Origin: Desulfamplus sp.
GTDB lineage: Bacteria > Desulfobacterota > Desulfobacteria > Desulfobacterales > Desulfobacteraceae
Reading direction: 5' to 3'
NCBI GenBank assembly: GCA_015232455.1
Contig: JADFZQ010000002.1
Span: 62,001 to 126,000 of the forward strand
DNA: 64,000 nt
Below, in pieces: positions 34,601 to 43,417 of this stretch (positions within the stretch are counted from its first letter, which is position 1; each line of letters opens with the position of its first letter). The position numbers and the translations under genes are program-made. The notes below the pieces were generated by a model that was not told the DNA's origin, did not search any database, and saw only the letters and a list, made by a program, of their open reading frames with translations.

Positions 34601-37531
34601 TTATTGCTTTTTAAGGCTTCACAAATATCATCTAAATATGGAAATACTGCATCGTCAATTGTTAACTACAGTGGATATGGAATGATTTTATGCGGAGTTA
34701 TAGGAGATATTAATACAGGGTTTGAATTTGGAGAGTTTGCACTAAGATTATCAAAAAAGTTAAATGCCATATTATTTCAAGCTAAAACACAGTTTATATT
34801 TAATCTTGGGATACTACATTGGAAGAAACATCTCAAAGAAACACTACAGTCATTAGAAACTGCATCGCAAATTGCTCTTGAAACAGGAGATTTGGAAAGT
34901 GCTGCTACCAGTGCATTTATATACTCTTATTATTCATATCCCGCAGGGATAGAATTATCTAAATTAGAAGCAAAGACATTAAAATACAATAATCTAATCA
35001 AAAAAATTAAGCAAAAAACATTTCTCTATTATAATGAGAGAATTTGGCAGGTAATATTAAACTTGATGGGTCATAATGAAAATCCTACAATAATCACTGG
35101 TGATATTTTTGATGAACAAAAGGTTTTAAATCTTTACATAGAACAAAATGACAAAAGCGGAATTGCTGGCTTACATTTGGAAAAACTCACTCTATGTTAT
35201 CTATTCTATGAATATAATCAGGCAATTAAAAATGCTAAAATTGCACAAGAGACATTAAGTGCACAACTATCTTTGATAACAGTTCCCATTTTCCACTTCT
35301 ACGACTCCCTCGCCCATCTTGCAGTATTCCCCAACTCACCGAAAACAAAGCAAATCAGCATTCTTTTCAGAGTTTTCAGAAATCAACGAAAGATGAAAAA
35401 ATGGGCATATCACGCCCCGATGAACCACCTCCACAAATGGCAGCTTGTCGAAGCAGAACGGGCAAGAGTTTTGGGCAGATACTACAAGGCTATGGATTTA
35501 TACGACAAGTCAATTATCGGGGCGAAAGAGAACGAATACATACAGGAAGAGGCTTTGGCGTATGAACTTGCAGCGAAATTCTACCTTGAGAACGATAAAG
35601 AGTTTCTTGCACGTTCATACATGACGGAAGCAAGAGACCGATATTTCAAATGGGGTGCGATGGCAAAGGTTAAACACCTTAACGACACCTATCCAGAACT
35701 TTTGCAAGCAGCGTCAGAAGAGAAAGAAAAAGAGAAAAACAAAGAAGAAAAAGCAGAGACAACTGATATTACTCAGCCCCACCCCCCTTGCCCCCTCCCC
35801 GAAGGTGAGGGGGAGGCAATAACTCCTTCACACTTGGGGACGGTTGAGGAGAGGCAGATGACTCCTCCCTCCCCTGTGGGGAGGGCTGGGGTGGGGCAAA
35901 TAACCTCTCCTGCTGGGATAGGCGGGGTGGGGCAGATAACCACCACTGAAAAACTTGATTTGAACACGATAATCAAGGCTTCCCAAACCATTTCCGAAGA
36001 GATACGATTCGACAAACTCCTTGAAACGATGATAGAAATTGTGATGGAAAACGCAGGGGCACAAAAGGGTTTTCTGCTTTTGGAAAAAGGCGGAAATTGG
36101 TTTATTGAAGCGATTGGAAGCATTGAAAAGAGAGGCTCTGAAAAGGTTAAATCTGTGGAGTCAATGCAGTCAATTCCGTTGGATTCAATCGAAAAAGATG
36201 GCAAGTTGCTCCTGCCTCCAACCATTATCCACTACGTCATCAGAACCCACAACCCCCTGATTCTCAACAATATTTCCGATGAAGAGCAGTTCAATAAAGA
36301 CCCTTACATTCTTGCCAATCAACCAAAATCAATCCTTTGCGTTCCGATTATCCACCAGACCAAACTTGTCGGAATCGGCTATCTTGAGAACACCCTGACA
36401 CACGGAGCTTTTACACCTGAACGGCTTGAAATGCTGCGTCTTCTCTCTTCCCAGATTGCGATTTCGATTGAGAACGCCAAACTTTACGCCAATCTTGAAG
36501 AGCTTGTTATTGAGAGAACCCGCGAACTTACCGACACTCTTGAACACCTGAAATCTACGCAAGACCAGCTTATCGAATCGGAAAAGATGGCAGCCTTAGG
36601 TCAGCTTATCGCTGGAGTTGCCCATGAAATCAACACGCCCCTTGGAGTAATCAAGGGCGGGGCGTCAAACATGCTTACAGGTTTTAACGATGCTTTGCCC
36701 CAGCTTTCCGAACTTTTTTCACGATTGAGCATTGAAAAACAGCCTTACTTTTTCGGACTTCTCAACAGGGCGATTGCAAAACGGCTTCCAATTACGGCAA
36801 AAGAGGGCAGGCAATTTAAAAAAGAGCTTACCTCCCAGCTTGAAGATGCCCAGATAGAGGAGGCAGACGATATTGCCGATTTGCTGGTTGATATGGGAGT
36901 TGTGAATAATATTGAGGAGTTTATGCCGCTTTTTAGAGAAAAAGATGCTGAGTGGTTTGTTCGTCTTGCCTACCTGCTTTCTGGTCAAAGCCGCAATGCT
37001 GGCAATATCATAACCGCAGTTGACAGAGCATCAAAGACCGTGTTTGCCCTGAAAAATTACGCCCACTACGATAGGACAGGCAATAAAATCAAGGCTAATA
37101 TCTTTGAGGGAATCGAAACGGTTTTGACGCTCTACTACAATCAGATTAAACTTGGCGTTGAGCTTACTGTATCGGGATTTGAGAACATTCCGCCAATTCC
37201 CTGTTATCCTGATGAGCTGAATCAGGTCTGGACAAATCTTATTCATAATGCGTTGCAGGCAATGGATCACAAGGGCAAAATGGAAATCACGGCAGACCAG
37301 ACCGACACGCACGTAATCGTGAGCGTTACAGACAGCGGGTGCGGCATTCCAAAGGAGAATTTAGAGCGGATTTTTAATGCGTTTTTCACAACAAAAGAGA
37401 GGGGTCAAGGCAGCGGATTGGGACTTGGTATCTGCAAAAAGATTGTGGAAAAACACAACGGCAGCATCACGGTTGAAAGTGAGGCGGGACGGACGGTTTT
37501 CAGGGTGGCGTTGGCAAAAACAGACAAATAA
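31652..37531 (+). CDS. Giant Ser/Thr kinase-AAA ATPase-GAF-histidine kinase signalling protein
   Basis: 1959 residues. Order: eukaryotic-type Ser/Thr kinase (about 10-275; VMKIL lysine, NVMHKDITSHNIVW, IIDFGIS, SPEQTGRMN); AAA_16/STAND ATPase (Walker A GHAGIGKTALV near 352, Walker B LIIFLDDLQWAD near 486); long helical repeat region (about 780-1365); GAF (about 1450-1610); HisKA with AGVAHEINTPLGVIKGG (His codon 36623); HATPase (DSGCGIPKENLERIF, GQGSGLGLGICKK). This layout is known from cyanobacteria, myxobacteria and delta-proteobacteria as sensor of unknown ligands linking Ser/Thr and His-Asp signalling. AAGGA precedes the ATG. Three families of palindromic repeat are embedded in frame (32528, 33779, 35776). 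Codon composition changes sharply at about 34200 and 35290. CCTGATTCAGAC flanks it on both sides. Confidence 0.93.
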   Translation: MINFPNYTTTTHLNDGSYSTVYRGYRNSDKLPVVMKILNKENPLPIEVARFRREYEMTKMFDSEGIIKVIGLEKSGSTLAIVLEDFGGESIYRHLHSGDIELELPEILKIAIEITDALGKIHQQNVMHKDITSHNIVWNPETKQVKIIDFGISTQLPRETPLIKSVNVLEGTLAYMSPEQTGRMNRSMDYRTDLYSLGITLYEMLTGNPPFTTKDSMELVHSHIARLPIPPIEVNPAIPKPLSDMVVKLTSKMAEDRYQSAFGVKYDLIQCLNLILPNPNLYSIKRTINDNTVETHNRASLHSALDSFIIGQRDISDRLRIPQKLYGREAEMEILISGFDAVKSGGCKLVLVTGHAGIGKTALVHEVQRPIVNRTAENARRYFISGKFDQLKKSVPYAPLIQAFRQLIHYILAESDAEVAKWKEKLLAALGPNGQVIVDVIPDVELIIGKQPAVPELGPVENFNRFNYVFENFITTFASKEHPLIIFLDDLQWADSASLKLIEMFITVRASYLYLIGVYRDNEVDAAHPLTMTIEEIRKSGAIVDNLNLQPLSEKHVNQLISETFYCEPERSKPLAALCFSKTRGNPFFLSQFIHSLYRECLIEFNGNLGIWEWNEAKIRQTDITDNVIELMTSKIRKLSENTGHIVSFAACIGNRFDLDTLSIVYGKSAADTSKDLAEALQEELIVPTDDSYKYVAGSSQQLANVGGNVGAELCFCPDEPETDGQIHGFAPTEIIPVYRFLHDRVQQAAYSMIEENAKSQIHLKIGRELLKATPENELDEHVFTIVDQLNMSSELMKDEAERERLAKLNLIAGKKAKLSAAYNPAFDYLKSGMNILKEDCWQSQYNLTLSIYEEAAEAAFLCGEFDEMERIAEVVLNYAKDVLDTINVYDVKIKALTSQHKLLDAVRIGLHVLKVLGVNFPEKPNKLDVLIAYIQIKIALMGKTTDDLLNLPEITDPYKIALIRIMQSMGFPVYFAAPELFPLLLFKASQISSKYGNTASSIVNYSGYGMILCGVIGDINTGFEFGEFALRLSKKLNAILFQAKTQFIFNLGILHWKKHLKETLQSLETASQIALETGDLESAATSAFIYSYYSYPAGIELSKLEAKTLKYNNLIKKIKQKTFLYYNERIWQVILNLMGHNENPTIITGDIFDEQKVLNLYIEQNDKSGIAGLHLEKLTLCYLFYEYNQAIKNAKIAQETLSAQLSLITVPIFHFYDSLAHLAVFPNSPKTKQISILFRVFRNQRKMKKWAYHAPMNHLHKWQLVEAERARVLGRYYKAMDLYDKSIIGAKENEYIQEEALAYELAAKFYLENDKEFLARSYMTEARDRYFKWGAMAKVKHLNDTYPELLQAASEEKEKEKNKEEKAETTDITQPHPPCPLPEGEGEAITPSHLGTVEERQMTPPSPVGRAGVGQITSPAGIGGVGQITTTEKLDLNTIIKASQTISEEIRFDKLLETMIEIVMENAGAQKGFLLLEKGGNWFIEAIGSIEKRGSEKVKSVESMQSIPLDSIEKDGKLLLPPTIIHYVIRTHNPLILNNISDEEQFNKDPYILANQPKSILCVPIIHQTKLVGIGYLENTLTHGAFTPERLEMLRLLSSQIAISIENAKLYANLEELVIERTRELTDTLEHLKSTQDQLIESEKMAALGQLIAGVAHEINTPLGVIKGGASNMLTGFNDALPQLSELFSRLSIEKQPYFFGLLNRAIAKRLPITAKEGRQFKKELTSQLEDAQIEEADDIADLLVDMGVVNNIEEFMPLFREKDAEWFVRLAYLLSGQSRNAGNIITAVDRASKTVFALKNYAHYDRTGNKIKANIFEGIETVLTLYYNQIKLGVELTVSGFENIPPIPCYPDELNQVWTNLIHNALQAMDHKGKMEITADQTDTHVIVSVTDSGCGIPKENLERIFNAFFTTKERGQGSGLGLGICKKIVEKHNGSITVESEAGRTVFRVALAKTDK
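32528..32555. repeat. Perfect palindromic repeat, GTAGAGACGCAC family, in frame in kinase
   Basis: GTAGAGACGCAC, AATC, GTGCGTCTCTAC: twelve-base arms with no mismatch. It lies within the giant kinase gene and adds VETHNRASLH at residues 293-302, in the linker between the Ser/Thr kinase and ATPase domains. Related degenerate copies are at 587-614 and 6764-6791. Confidence 0.9.
33779..33849. repeat. GTAGGGGCA-ended palindromic element in frame in kinase
   Basis: Outer arms GTAGGGGCA and TGCCCCTAC are perfect inverted repeats; inside are two further hairpins, GGGCAGAA with TTTCTGCCC and GGGCAAAT with ATTTGCCC. It encodes VGAELCFCPDEPETD and GQIHGFAPT at about residues 710-733 of the giant kinase, in the helical region after the ATPase. 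It includes two Cys unlike its surroundings. Confidence 0.85.
35776..35940. repeat. GC-rich palindromic element, extended copy, in frame in kinase
   Basis: 165 bases (55 codons) related to 4336-4412 and 16074-16151. It begins GCCCCACCCCCCTTG and has two right-hand ends in tandem (GGGGTGGGGCAAATAAC near 35890 and GGGGTGGGGCAGATAAC at the end), so it is a full copy plus a second partial copy. It encodes a Pro/Gly-rich linker (CPLPEGEGEA, PSPVGRAGVGQIT, PAGIGGVGQITT) before the GAF domain. Confidence 0.88.
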
Positions 37532-37570
37532 GCGGCTTATAGTTATCATTGTTGTTTGAAATAGATTTAG

Positions 37571-37649
37571 AATCAGGATTTACAGGATAAAAAATGATTT
37601 TCAGGATTGGTTTCTCCTGCTTTATCCTTTAATCATGGTTATCCTGATT
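37571..37649. repeat. TCAGGATT/AATCCTGA-type dispersed repeat
   Basis: AATCAGGATTTACAGGAT at the left and ATCCTGATT at the right form an imperfect inverted repeat with internal AGGAT/ATCCT motifs. The right end continues as CCTGATTCAGAC (37643-37654), which is also found 24 bases before the giant kinase start (31617-31628), so a half copy stands on the other side of that gene. Confidence 0.6.
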
Positions 37650-37685
37650 CAGACTATTGAACCACTAAAAAATGGCAGGTGAAAA

Positions 37686-39452
37686 ATGAAAAAAAGAATA
37701 TTATACGGCAACGCAAATTACGAAGAAATAATCAGTAAAAACGGCTATTTTGTTGATAAAACTCACTATATTGAAAAATTAGAAATGGTTGAAAACCCCG
37801 TTTTCCTCCGTCCAAGACGTTTTGGAAAATCGCTCTGGTGTAGGATTTTGGAGTGCTACTACAATATCAGACAAAAAGATGATTTTGATAGACTATTTGG
37901 CGATACATATATTGGAAAAAATCCCACGCCGCTAAGAAATTCGTTTTTTGTGCTGCCTCTTGATTTTTCGGTCGTTGATCCAACTGGAAATATTTCAAAG
38001 ATTGAGCAAAGTTTTGATTTGAATTTCAACTCAAGGTTAAAGGCTGTGTTAGGACGCTTGCAATCATGGTTTAAAGGTGGAATAGAAGTTCAAATGGATA
38101 AAAATGCTTCTTCAAATCTTAAAAGATTATTGGATTTTGTATGGGAAAAGGATTTGCCAAAATTATACATCATAATTGATGAATACGACAACTTTGCCAA
38201 CCAGCTTATTATTGCAAGAGATGATAAACTCTACCGCGAACTTACAGCAGATGACGGATTTTTAAAGACGTTCTTTAAGACACTTAAAGAGGGGCGAAAA
38301 ACAGGGGCAATCACCAATGTATTCATAACTGGAGTTTTGCCGATAACTATGGACGAATTGGCATCTGGCTTTAATATTGCACGATTTATAACGCTTAACC
38401 CGCAGTTTGAAAACATGCTTGGGTTCACTCAAAACGAAGTTGATACTCTTTTAGATTCAATATATTCAGACTACGAATTTGACCCATCTACTCGCCATGA
38501 AGTTGATGCCATCATAAAAAACCACTACAACGGCTACCATTTTGTAAACCCCAAAGGCGAAGCTGTTTATAACTCCACAATTTTAACCAATTTTCTTGTT
38601 GAGTTCTGCGAAAACAGAGAAATCCCAAAACATCTTACAGACTTAAATTTAAGAACAGATTTTTCTTGGATACGAAGGCTTACGGGTTCAAATCCCCATA
38701 CTACAGAGGAATTTGTAAATCAGCTTACAACGGAGAACATTATCCGTTATGATGACAGATTTTTAGTAACCAAATTTGATATGCACCAGTTTTTTGACAA
38801 AGACTTTTTTCCAGTATCGTTTTTTTATCTCGGAATGCTGACCCGCCATGATGATTTTTATTTAAAGCTGCCAAATTTAAACATGCGTCAGATTTTTGTG
38901 GAGTATTTTAACGAGCTTCACAGAATCGATGTTTCAACAAAATATGCAGAGATGATGCAAGGATTTATCGACACGCTGAATATCCATCAACTATTTGAAG
39001 ATTATTGGAATCTTTACGTTTCCCAGCTTCCAGAGGCAATATTCCAAAAAATGAACGAAAACTTTTACCGAACCACATTTTTTGAGCTTTGCAGCCGTTA
39101 TCTATCTTCGTGGTTTACGTTCAATGTTGAGCGGTCATATCCACAAGGCAGAAGCGATTTGGAGTTTGTGGGCAAATACCACGAACGGTTTGCGGGAGTT
39201 AGAATTGTAATTGAGTTTAAATATTTCTCAAATTCAGAGCTGAAAAAGATGAAAACAACAGTAAAAAAGTTTAGCCTGAGAGAAGAGGATACTATCCAGA
39301 TAGCGGGTTATGTTGAAGGGTTAAAAAATGAGTACTCAGGAGAGCAATACGCTAACAATACGAGTCAATATAAACACTGCAATCTCAAAATATCTCAATA
39401 TGTTATCTATTGTTTTGGGAATAAGGGGTTTAGGGTGTTTGAGGTGAAATAA
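37686..39452 (+). CDS. AAA-ATPase-like / PD-(D/E)XK nuclease-like protein
   Basis: 588 residues of the family joining an AAA-ATPase-like N-terminal part with a PD-(D/E)XK nuclease-like C-terminal part. N-terminal signatures are GYFVDKTHYIEKLE and FLRPRRFGKSLW, a P-loop-like Gly-Lys-Ser; IIDEYDNFANQL is the Walker B. The C-terminus has GRSDLEFVG then VIEFKYF, the D and ExK of the nuclease fold. The family is widespread in anaerobes, often in many copies, with unproven function; it is suspected to be mobile or defensive. Its stop overlaps the start of recB (TAATG), so recB translation is coupled to it. That coupling is unusual because the family is not known as a RecBCD partner. Confidence 0.88.
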   Translation: MKKRILYGNANYEEIISKNGYFVDKTHYIEKLEMVENPVFLRPRRFGKSLWCRILECYYNIRQKDDFDRLFGDTYIGKNPTPLRNSFFVLPLDFSVVDPTGNISKIEQSFDLNFNSRLKAVLGRLQSWFKGGIEVQMDKNASSNLKRLLDFVWEKDLPKLYIIIDEYDNFANQLIIARDDKLYRELTADDGFLKTFFKTLKEGRKTGAITNVFITGVLPITMDELASGFNIARFITLNPQFENMLGFTQNEVDTLLDSIYSDYEFDPSTRHEVDAIIKNHYNGYHFVNPKGEAVYNSTILTNFLVEFCENREIPKHLTDLNLRTDFSWIRRLTGSNPHTTEEFVNQLTTENIIRYDDRFLVTKFDMHQFFDKDFFPVSFFYLGMLTRHDDFYLKLPNLNMRQIFVEYFNELHRIDVSTKYAEMMQGFIDTLNIHQLFEDYWNLYVSQLPEAIFQKMNENFYRTTFFELCSRYLSSWFTFNVERSYPQGRSDLEFVGKYHERFAGVRIVIEFKYFSNSELKKMKTTVKKFSLREEDTIQIAGYVEGLKNEYSGEQYANNTSQYKHCNLKISQYVIYCFGNKGFRVFEVK

Positions 39453-42400
39453 TGAAAAAATTTGATATAACATCAGCACCACTTAAAGGCAGAGCTGTTA
39501 TTGAGGCAAGTGCAGGAACAGGTAAAACTTACGCAATAGCTGGGCTTTTTTTAAGGCTTGTTGTTGAAACAAACCTTAAAGTAAATCAAATATTGGTAGT
39601 AACCTTTACTAAAGCCGCAACTGAAGAGCTAAGAGATAGGATACGGAGAAGAGTTAGAGAGGGTTTAAACGCTCTAACAAGAGGTTACACAGGGAGTGAT
39701 CCTGTTCTTTTGTGGCTTGTAGAAAAATATAACAACAATAAAAATGGTGCCAATAATGCCCTTAATCGGCTCAAAGAGGCTCTTGTCTGTTTTGATGAGT
39801 CAGCAATTTTTACGATTCACGGTTTTTGCCAGAAAATGCTCTCTGAAAATGCCTTTGAAAGTAACTCTCTTTTTGATACTGAACTTGTTGCAGATTCAAA
39901 CGATCTCTTAATTCAAGTGTGTAGAGATTACTATAGAAAGCATTTTTTGACCATGGATCCCTTTTTGTTTAGTAATCCTAAAATTAAAGATATAACCCCT
40001 GATTATCTGTTAAAATTAATAAGAACCCTCTCTGTTGATCCTGATTTTCATATCGTTCCCGATAATTTGCCTTACGACTTTTACGATAAAGATGCTTTGT
40101 TAAAAGCTGCAAAAGAGCTTCAAAACCTCTATTCATATATTCAAAATGAGTGGGCAAAAGAGGGCAAAAATATCGGTGAAATACTTATTAATGCCCAAAA
40201 CAATAAGGCTTTTAATGGGAAATATATAAAAACGGGTTCTTATGAAAAAACTTGCTTGGAAACAGATAGTTATATTTATAATGGCGATTGTTGGAATATT
40301 GAACTTGATAGCAGTAAAAAAAGATATATAGAAAAATTGACAAATAGATTTATGCAAGAAAAGGCAAAAGATATTACCAAACTCCCTGTTCATAATTTTT
40401 TTAACGAAATAGAGAAGTTTATCGATCTACTTGATAAGGTTGATAACATGGTAAGTCTATTTTGTTTAGAGATTAAACTTGATTTTCTTAAATCTGCTGG
40501 AGCTGCTCTTAATAAGATTAAGATGACGAGAAATGTAAGAGCTTTTGACGATCTTTTGCTCTCAATGCACAAAGCAGTTGGCAATGGTGAAAGCCTTATG
40601 GCAGATGCAGTTAGAAAAAGATTTTCCGCCGCATTGATAGACGAATTCCAAGATACTGACCCTTTGCAATACGCTATTTTTACTAATATATTTAAGAATA
40701 TATATTCTATCAAAAATTTATATTCTGCAAAAGAGGAGAAAATCAAACAAGATCAACAAAATAGTGAGAGATTTAATAATGTACTTCTCTATCTTATTGG
40801 CGATCCTAAACAGGCGATCTATGGCTTTAGAGGTGCTGATATTTACGCCTATCTCAAGGCAAAAGATAATGTTGGCTCATTTTACACCTTGGGAACAAAC
40901 TGGAGATCAGATGGTGGACTTGTAACTGCGGTAAATAATTTGTTTGATATGAAAGGAAGAAACCCATTTTTAATTGATGGAATAGGCTATATTCCTGTCA
41001 ATCACGCTCCAGATAGAATTGAAGGCTCTATGTATGTTGATGATAAGCCATTTTTGCCAATGAATATAGTTTTTATTGATAAAAGCCTTTGCAAATCTAA
41101 AAAGCCAGAAGGGTTCATAACAAAAAGTGATGCAGAAGATTTTGCAACTAAATTCACAGCAGGTAAGATAAGTGAATTGGTAAATTTAGGTGCAAAGGGT
41201 AGAGCGGTTATTATAGAAAAAGGAAAAACAAGTTTGTTGAGTAAAAATGAAGGAAAAAGTGTTGAGCCGCAAGATATTGCTGTTTTGGTCAGGACAAACA
41301 GACAAGGATTTCTTATTCTTGAAGAGTTGAGAAAACTTGAAATTCCAGGGGTTATTTATGGGGCTGGCTCAGTTTATGATGAGATTGAAGCTGTTGAGAT
41401 TGAGAGATTTATGAGAGCTGTAGCTGAACCCTCAAACGAAAGGCAGCTTAAAACCGCTCTTATCACTCCTTTGTTTGGATTTGATGGCAGCAAGATATTA
41501 GAGCTTACAAGCAACGAAAATCTCTACGATTCTATTCAAAGCGAATTTTTGGATTACAACACTATTTGGAAAAAATCGGGTTTTATCTCCATGTTCCGCT
41601 ATATGCTTGTAAAAAGAGAGGTTAAGGCACAGTTGCTTGCATACACAGGCGGAGAGCGTAAACTTACAAACTATCTTCACATTTCAGAGCTTCTTCATAT
41701 TGCTGATGTTAAGCTAAAACCGGGTATTGATGGTCTTATAAACTTTTTGGCTAAAAAAAGGTTATCTAATGGCAGTCAAAGCCAATCTACTGACGATAAA
41801 TCAGATTCAGAGGAGTATAAAATTCGGCTTGAAACTGACGAAAAAGCGGTTAAGATAATCACAATTCATAAGAGTAAAGGGCTTGAATTTCCTATAGTTT
41901 TCTCTCCATATCTTTACGATGTACGAGGAGCTGGAGATGATGATTTTGTCCGCTTTCACGATCAAGAGAAACGTCAAACACTTGATATTGGGTCTCAATA
42001 TTTTGATCAAAACAAAAATATTATGATTGAGGAGAACTTTGCTGAATCAATACGCCTTGCTTATGTAGCATTGACAAGGGCTAAATATGCCTGTTTCACA
42101 ATATGGGGGAAAATCAGCAGTTCTGAACATTCAGCACTTTCATGGATTTTTCATGGCGATAAGGTAGTAAACAACGATTCATCTTTGATAAAAAAGATGA
42201 TAAGCTCAACGGAAAATTTAGCTCTCCTTACGTGGGAAGAGATAAAGTCAGATGTAGATAAAATAGCCCAAAGCTCAAATAACACTATTGGAGTCGAGAT
42301 TGTTGGCGATATAACTTATGAACCTTATCTGCCGGCAAAAAAGAGGGAACCTGACCTTGCATACAGAAATTTTCAACAAGGAAAAGGTTTTGTCCCTTAT

Positions 42401-43417
42401 GGTTGGAAAATATCGAGCTTTACATCTATAATAACAGGCAGAGATTCTCAAATGCCAGATCATGATGAGATAGAGGATTCAGCTTCTCTAATAGAAAGAT
42501 TAAAAGCAGAGCCATTAAAAGCAGAAAAAGAGCCATTAGTAGAAACAGAAGCATTAAAAGATAAAATAACTTTATCTGAATCGCAATCAGAAGGTTTATC
42601 AGAGTTTGACTCTCAAGAACTGTTAAAATCCCAACCACAAGAGTTATCAGAATACACCTTTTTTCATTTTCCCAAAGGAGCAAGGGCTGGAAGCTGTATT
42701 CACGAGATAATGGAAAATATTGATTTTACAAAACCAAATATTCAGGTGGTAAAGGAGAAAATTGAGAAATTTGGATTTAAGGAGAGCGAAATCCAAAAAG
42801 TTGAGGATATGCTTACTCGTGTTCTTTCGTCCGACCTTATGCCTGACAGTGGAATCTATCTTAAACAGATAAAAAATGAGAATAGAATAAACGAAATGGA
42901 ATTTTTCCTTCCAATTTCTAACGCAAACTCAACTGCAATTGCATCTATTATGGAAAAGTATGGTTCTGGAGCAACTGCTGATTTTGCGTCAACTATGCAG
43001 AGTCTTGGTTTTTCGCAAAAAAATGGCTATCTTAAAGGCTTTATTGATATGATCTTTTTTTACAACGGAAGATATTATCTGCTTGATTGGAAAACCAACC
43101 ATCTTGGAAATAGCTTTGATGACTACTCTTTGCCGTTACTCAGCGTTGAAATGATAAAATCGGGCTATGTTCTCCAATATCTTATTTACACTGTTGCGTT
43201 AAACGCATATCTAAAAAATAGGATTATAGACTACAGTTATGAGAACCATTTTGGTGGTGTTTTCTATCTATTTATGAGAGGAATAAAACCCAATTCTGAA
43301 ACTGGAATTTATCTTGATCGTCCAGATAAGGCACTTGTAGATGAGCTTACTATTACAATTACTGGGATTAATTGTTGTGATACGGAGGTAAATAGAAAAT
43401 GGCAAAAAGAAGACTAA
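39452..43417 (+). CDS. recB: Exodeoxyribonuclease V beta subunit RecB
   Basis: 1321 residues. RecB is the 3'-5' helicase and sole nuclease of RecBCD. Helicase motifs: EASAGTGKTYAIAGL (I), VVTFTKAATEELRDR (Ia), ALIDEFQDTDPLQ (II), GDPKQAIYGFRGADIYAYL (III), TIHKSKGLEFPIVF (V), LAYVALTRAKYAC (VI). The C-terminal nuclease domain has GARAGSCIHEIMEN, then GFIDMIF and YYLLDWKTN with the catalytic D and DxK. A low-complexity linker (about residues 1010-1065; KAEPLKAEKEPL) joins the two. Its ATG overlaps the stop of the upstream AAA/nuclease-like gene, and its 3' end overlaps the Rpn-type nuclease gene by 19 bases. recC is 11 kb upstream and recD 1 kb downstream. Confidence 0.95.
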   Translation: MKKFDITSAPLKGRAVIEASAGTGKTYAIAGLFLRLVVETNLKVNQILVVTFTKAATEELRDRIRRRVREGLNALTRGYTGSDPVLLWLVEKYNNNKNGANNALNRLKEALVCFDESAIFTIHGFCQKMLSENAFESNSLFDTELVADSNDLLIQVCRDYYRKHFLTMDPFLFSNPKIKDITPDYLLKLIRTLSVDPDFHIVPDNLPYDFYDKDALLKAAKELQNLYSYIQNEWAKEGKNIGEILINAQNNKAFNGKYIKTGSYEKTCLETDSYIYNGDCWNIELDSSKKRYIEKLTNRFMQEKAKDITKLPVHNFFNEIEKFIDLLDKVDNMVSLFCLEIKLDFLKSAGAALNKIKMTRNVRAFDDLLLSMHKAVGNGESLMADAVRKRFSAALIDEFQDTDPLQYAIFTNIFKNIYSIKNLYSAKEEKIKQDQQNSERFNNVLLYLIGDPKQAIYGFRGADIYAYLKAKDNVGSFYTLGTNWRSDGGLVTAVNNLFDMKGRNPFLIDGIGYIPVNHAPDRIEGSMYVDDKPFLPMNIVFIDKSLCKSKKPEGFITKSDAEDFATKFTAGKISELVNLGAKGRAVIIEKGKTSLLSKNEGKSVEPQDIAVLVRTNRQGFLILEELRKLEIPGVIYGAGSVYDEIEAVEIERFMRAVAEPSNERQLKTALITPLFGFDGSKILELTSNENLYDSIQSEFLDYNTIWKKSGFISMFRYMLVKREVKAQLLAYTGGERKLTNYLHISELLHIADVKLKPGIDGLINFLAKKRLSNGSQSQSTDDKSDSEEYKIRLETDEKAVKIITIHKSKGLEFPIVFSPYLYDVRGAGDDDFVRFHDQEKRQTLDIGSQYFDQNKNIMIEENFAESIRLAYVALTRAKYACFTIWGKISSSEHSALSWIFHGDKVVNNDSSLIKKMISSTENLALLTWEEIKSDVDKIAQSSNNTIGVEIVGDITYEPYLPAKKREPDLAYRNFQQGKGFVPYGWKISSFTSIITGRDSQMPDHDEIEDSASLIERLKAEPLKAEKEPLVETEALKDKITLSESQSEGLSEFDSQELLKSQPQELSEYTFFHFPKGARAGSCIHEIMENIDFTKPNIQVVKEKIEKFGFKESEIQKVEDMLTRVLSSDLMPDSGIYLKQIKNENRINEMEFFLPISNANSTAIASIMEKYGSGATADFASTMQSLGFSQKNGYLKGFIDMIFFYNGRYYLLDWKTNHLGNSFDDYSLPLLSVEMIKSGYVLQYLIYTVALNAYLKNRIIDYSYENHFGGVFYLFMRGIKPNSETGIYLDRPDKALVDELTITITGINCCDTEVNRKWQKED

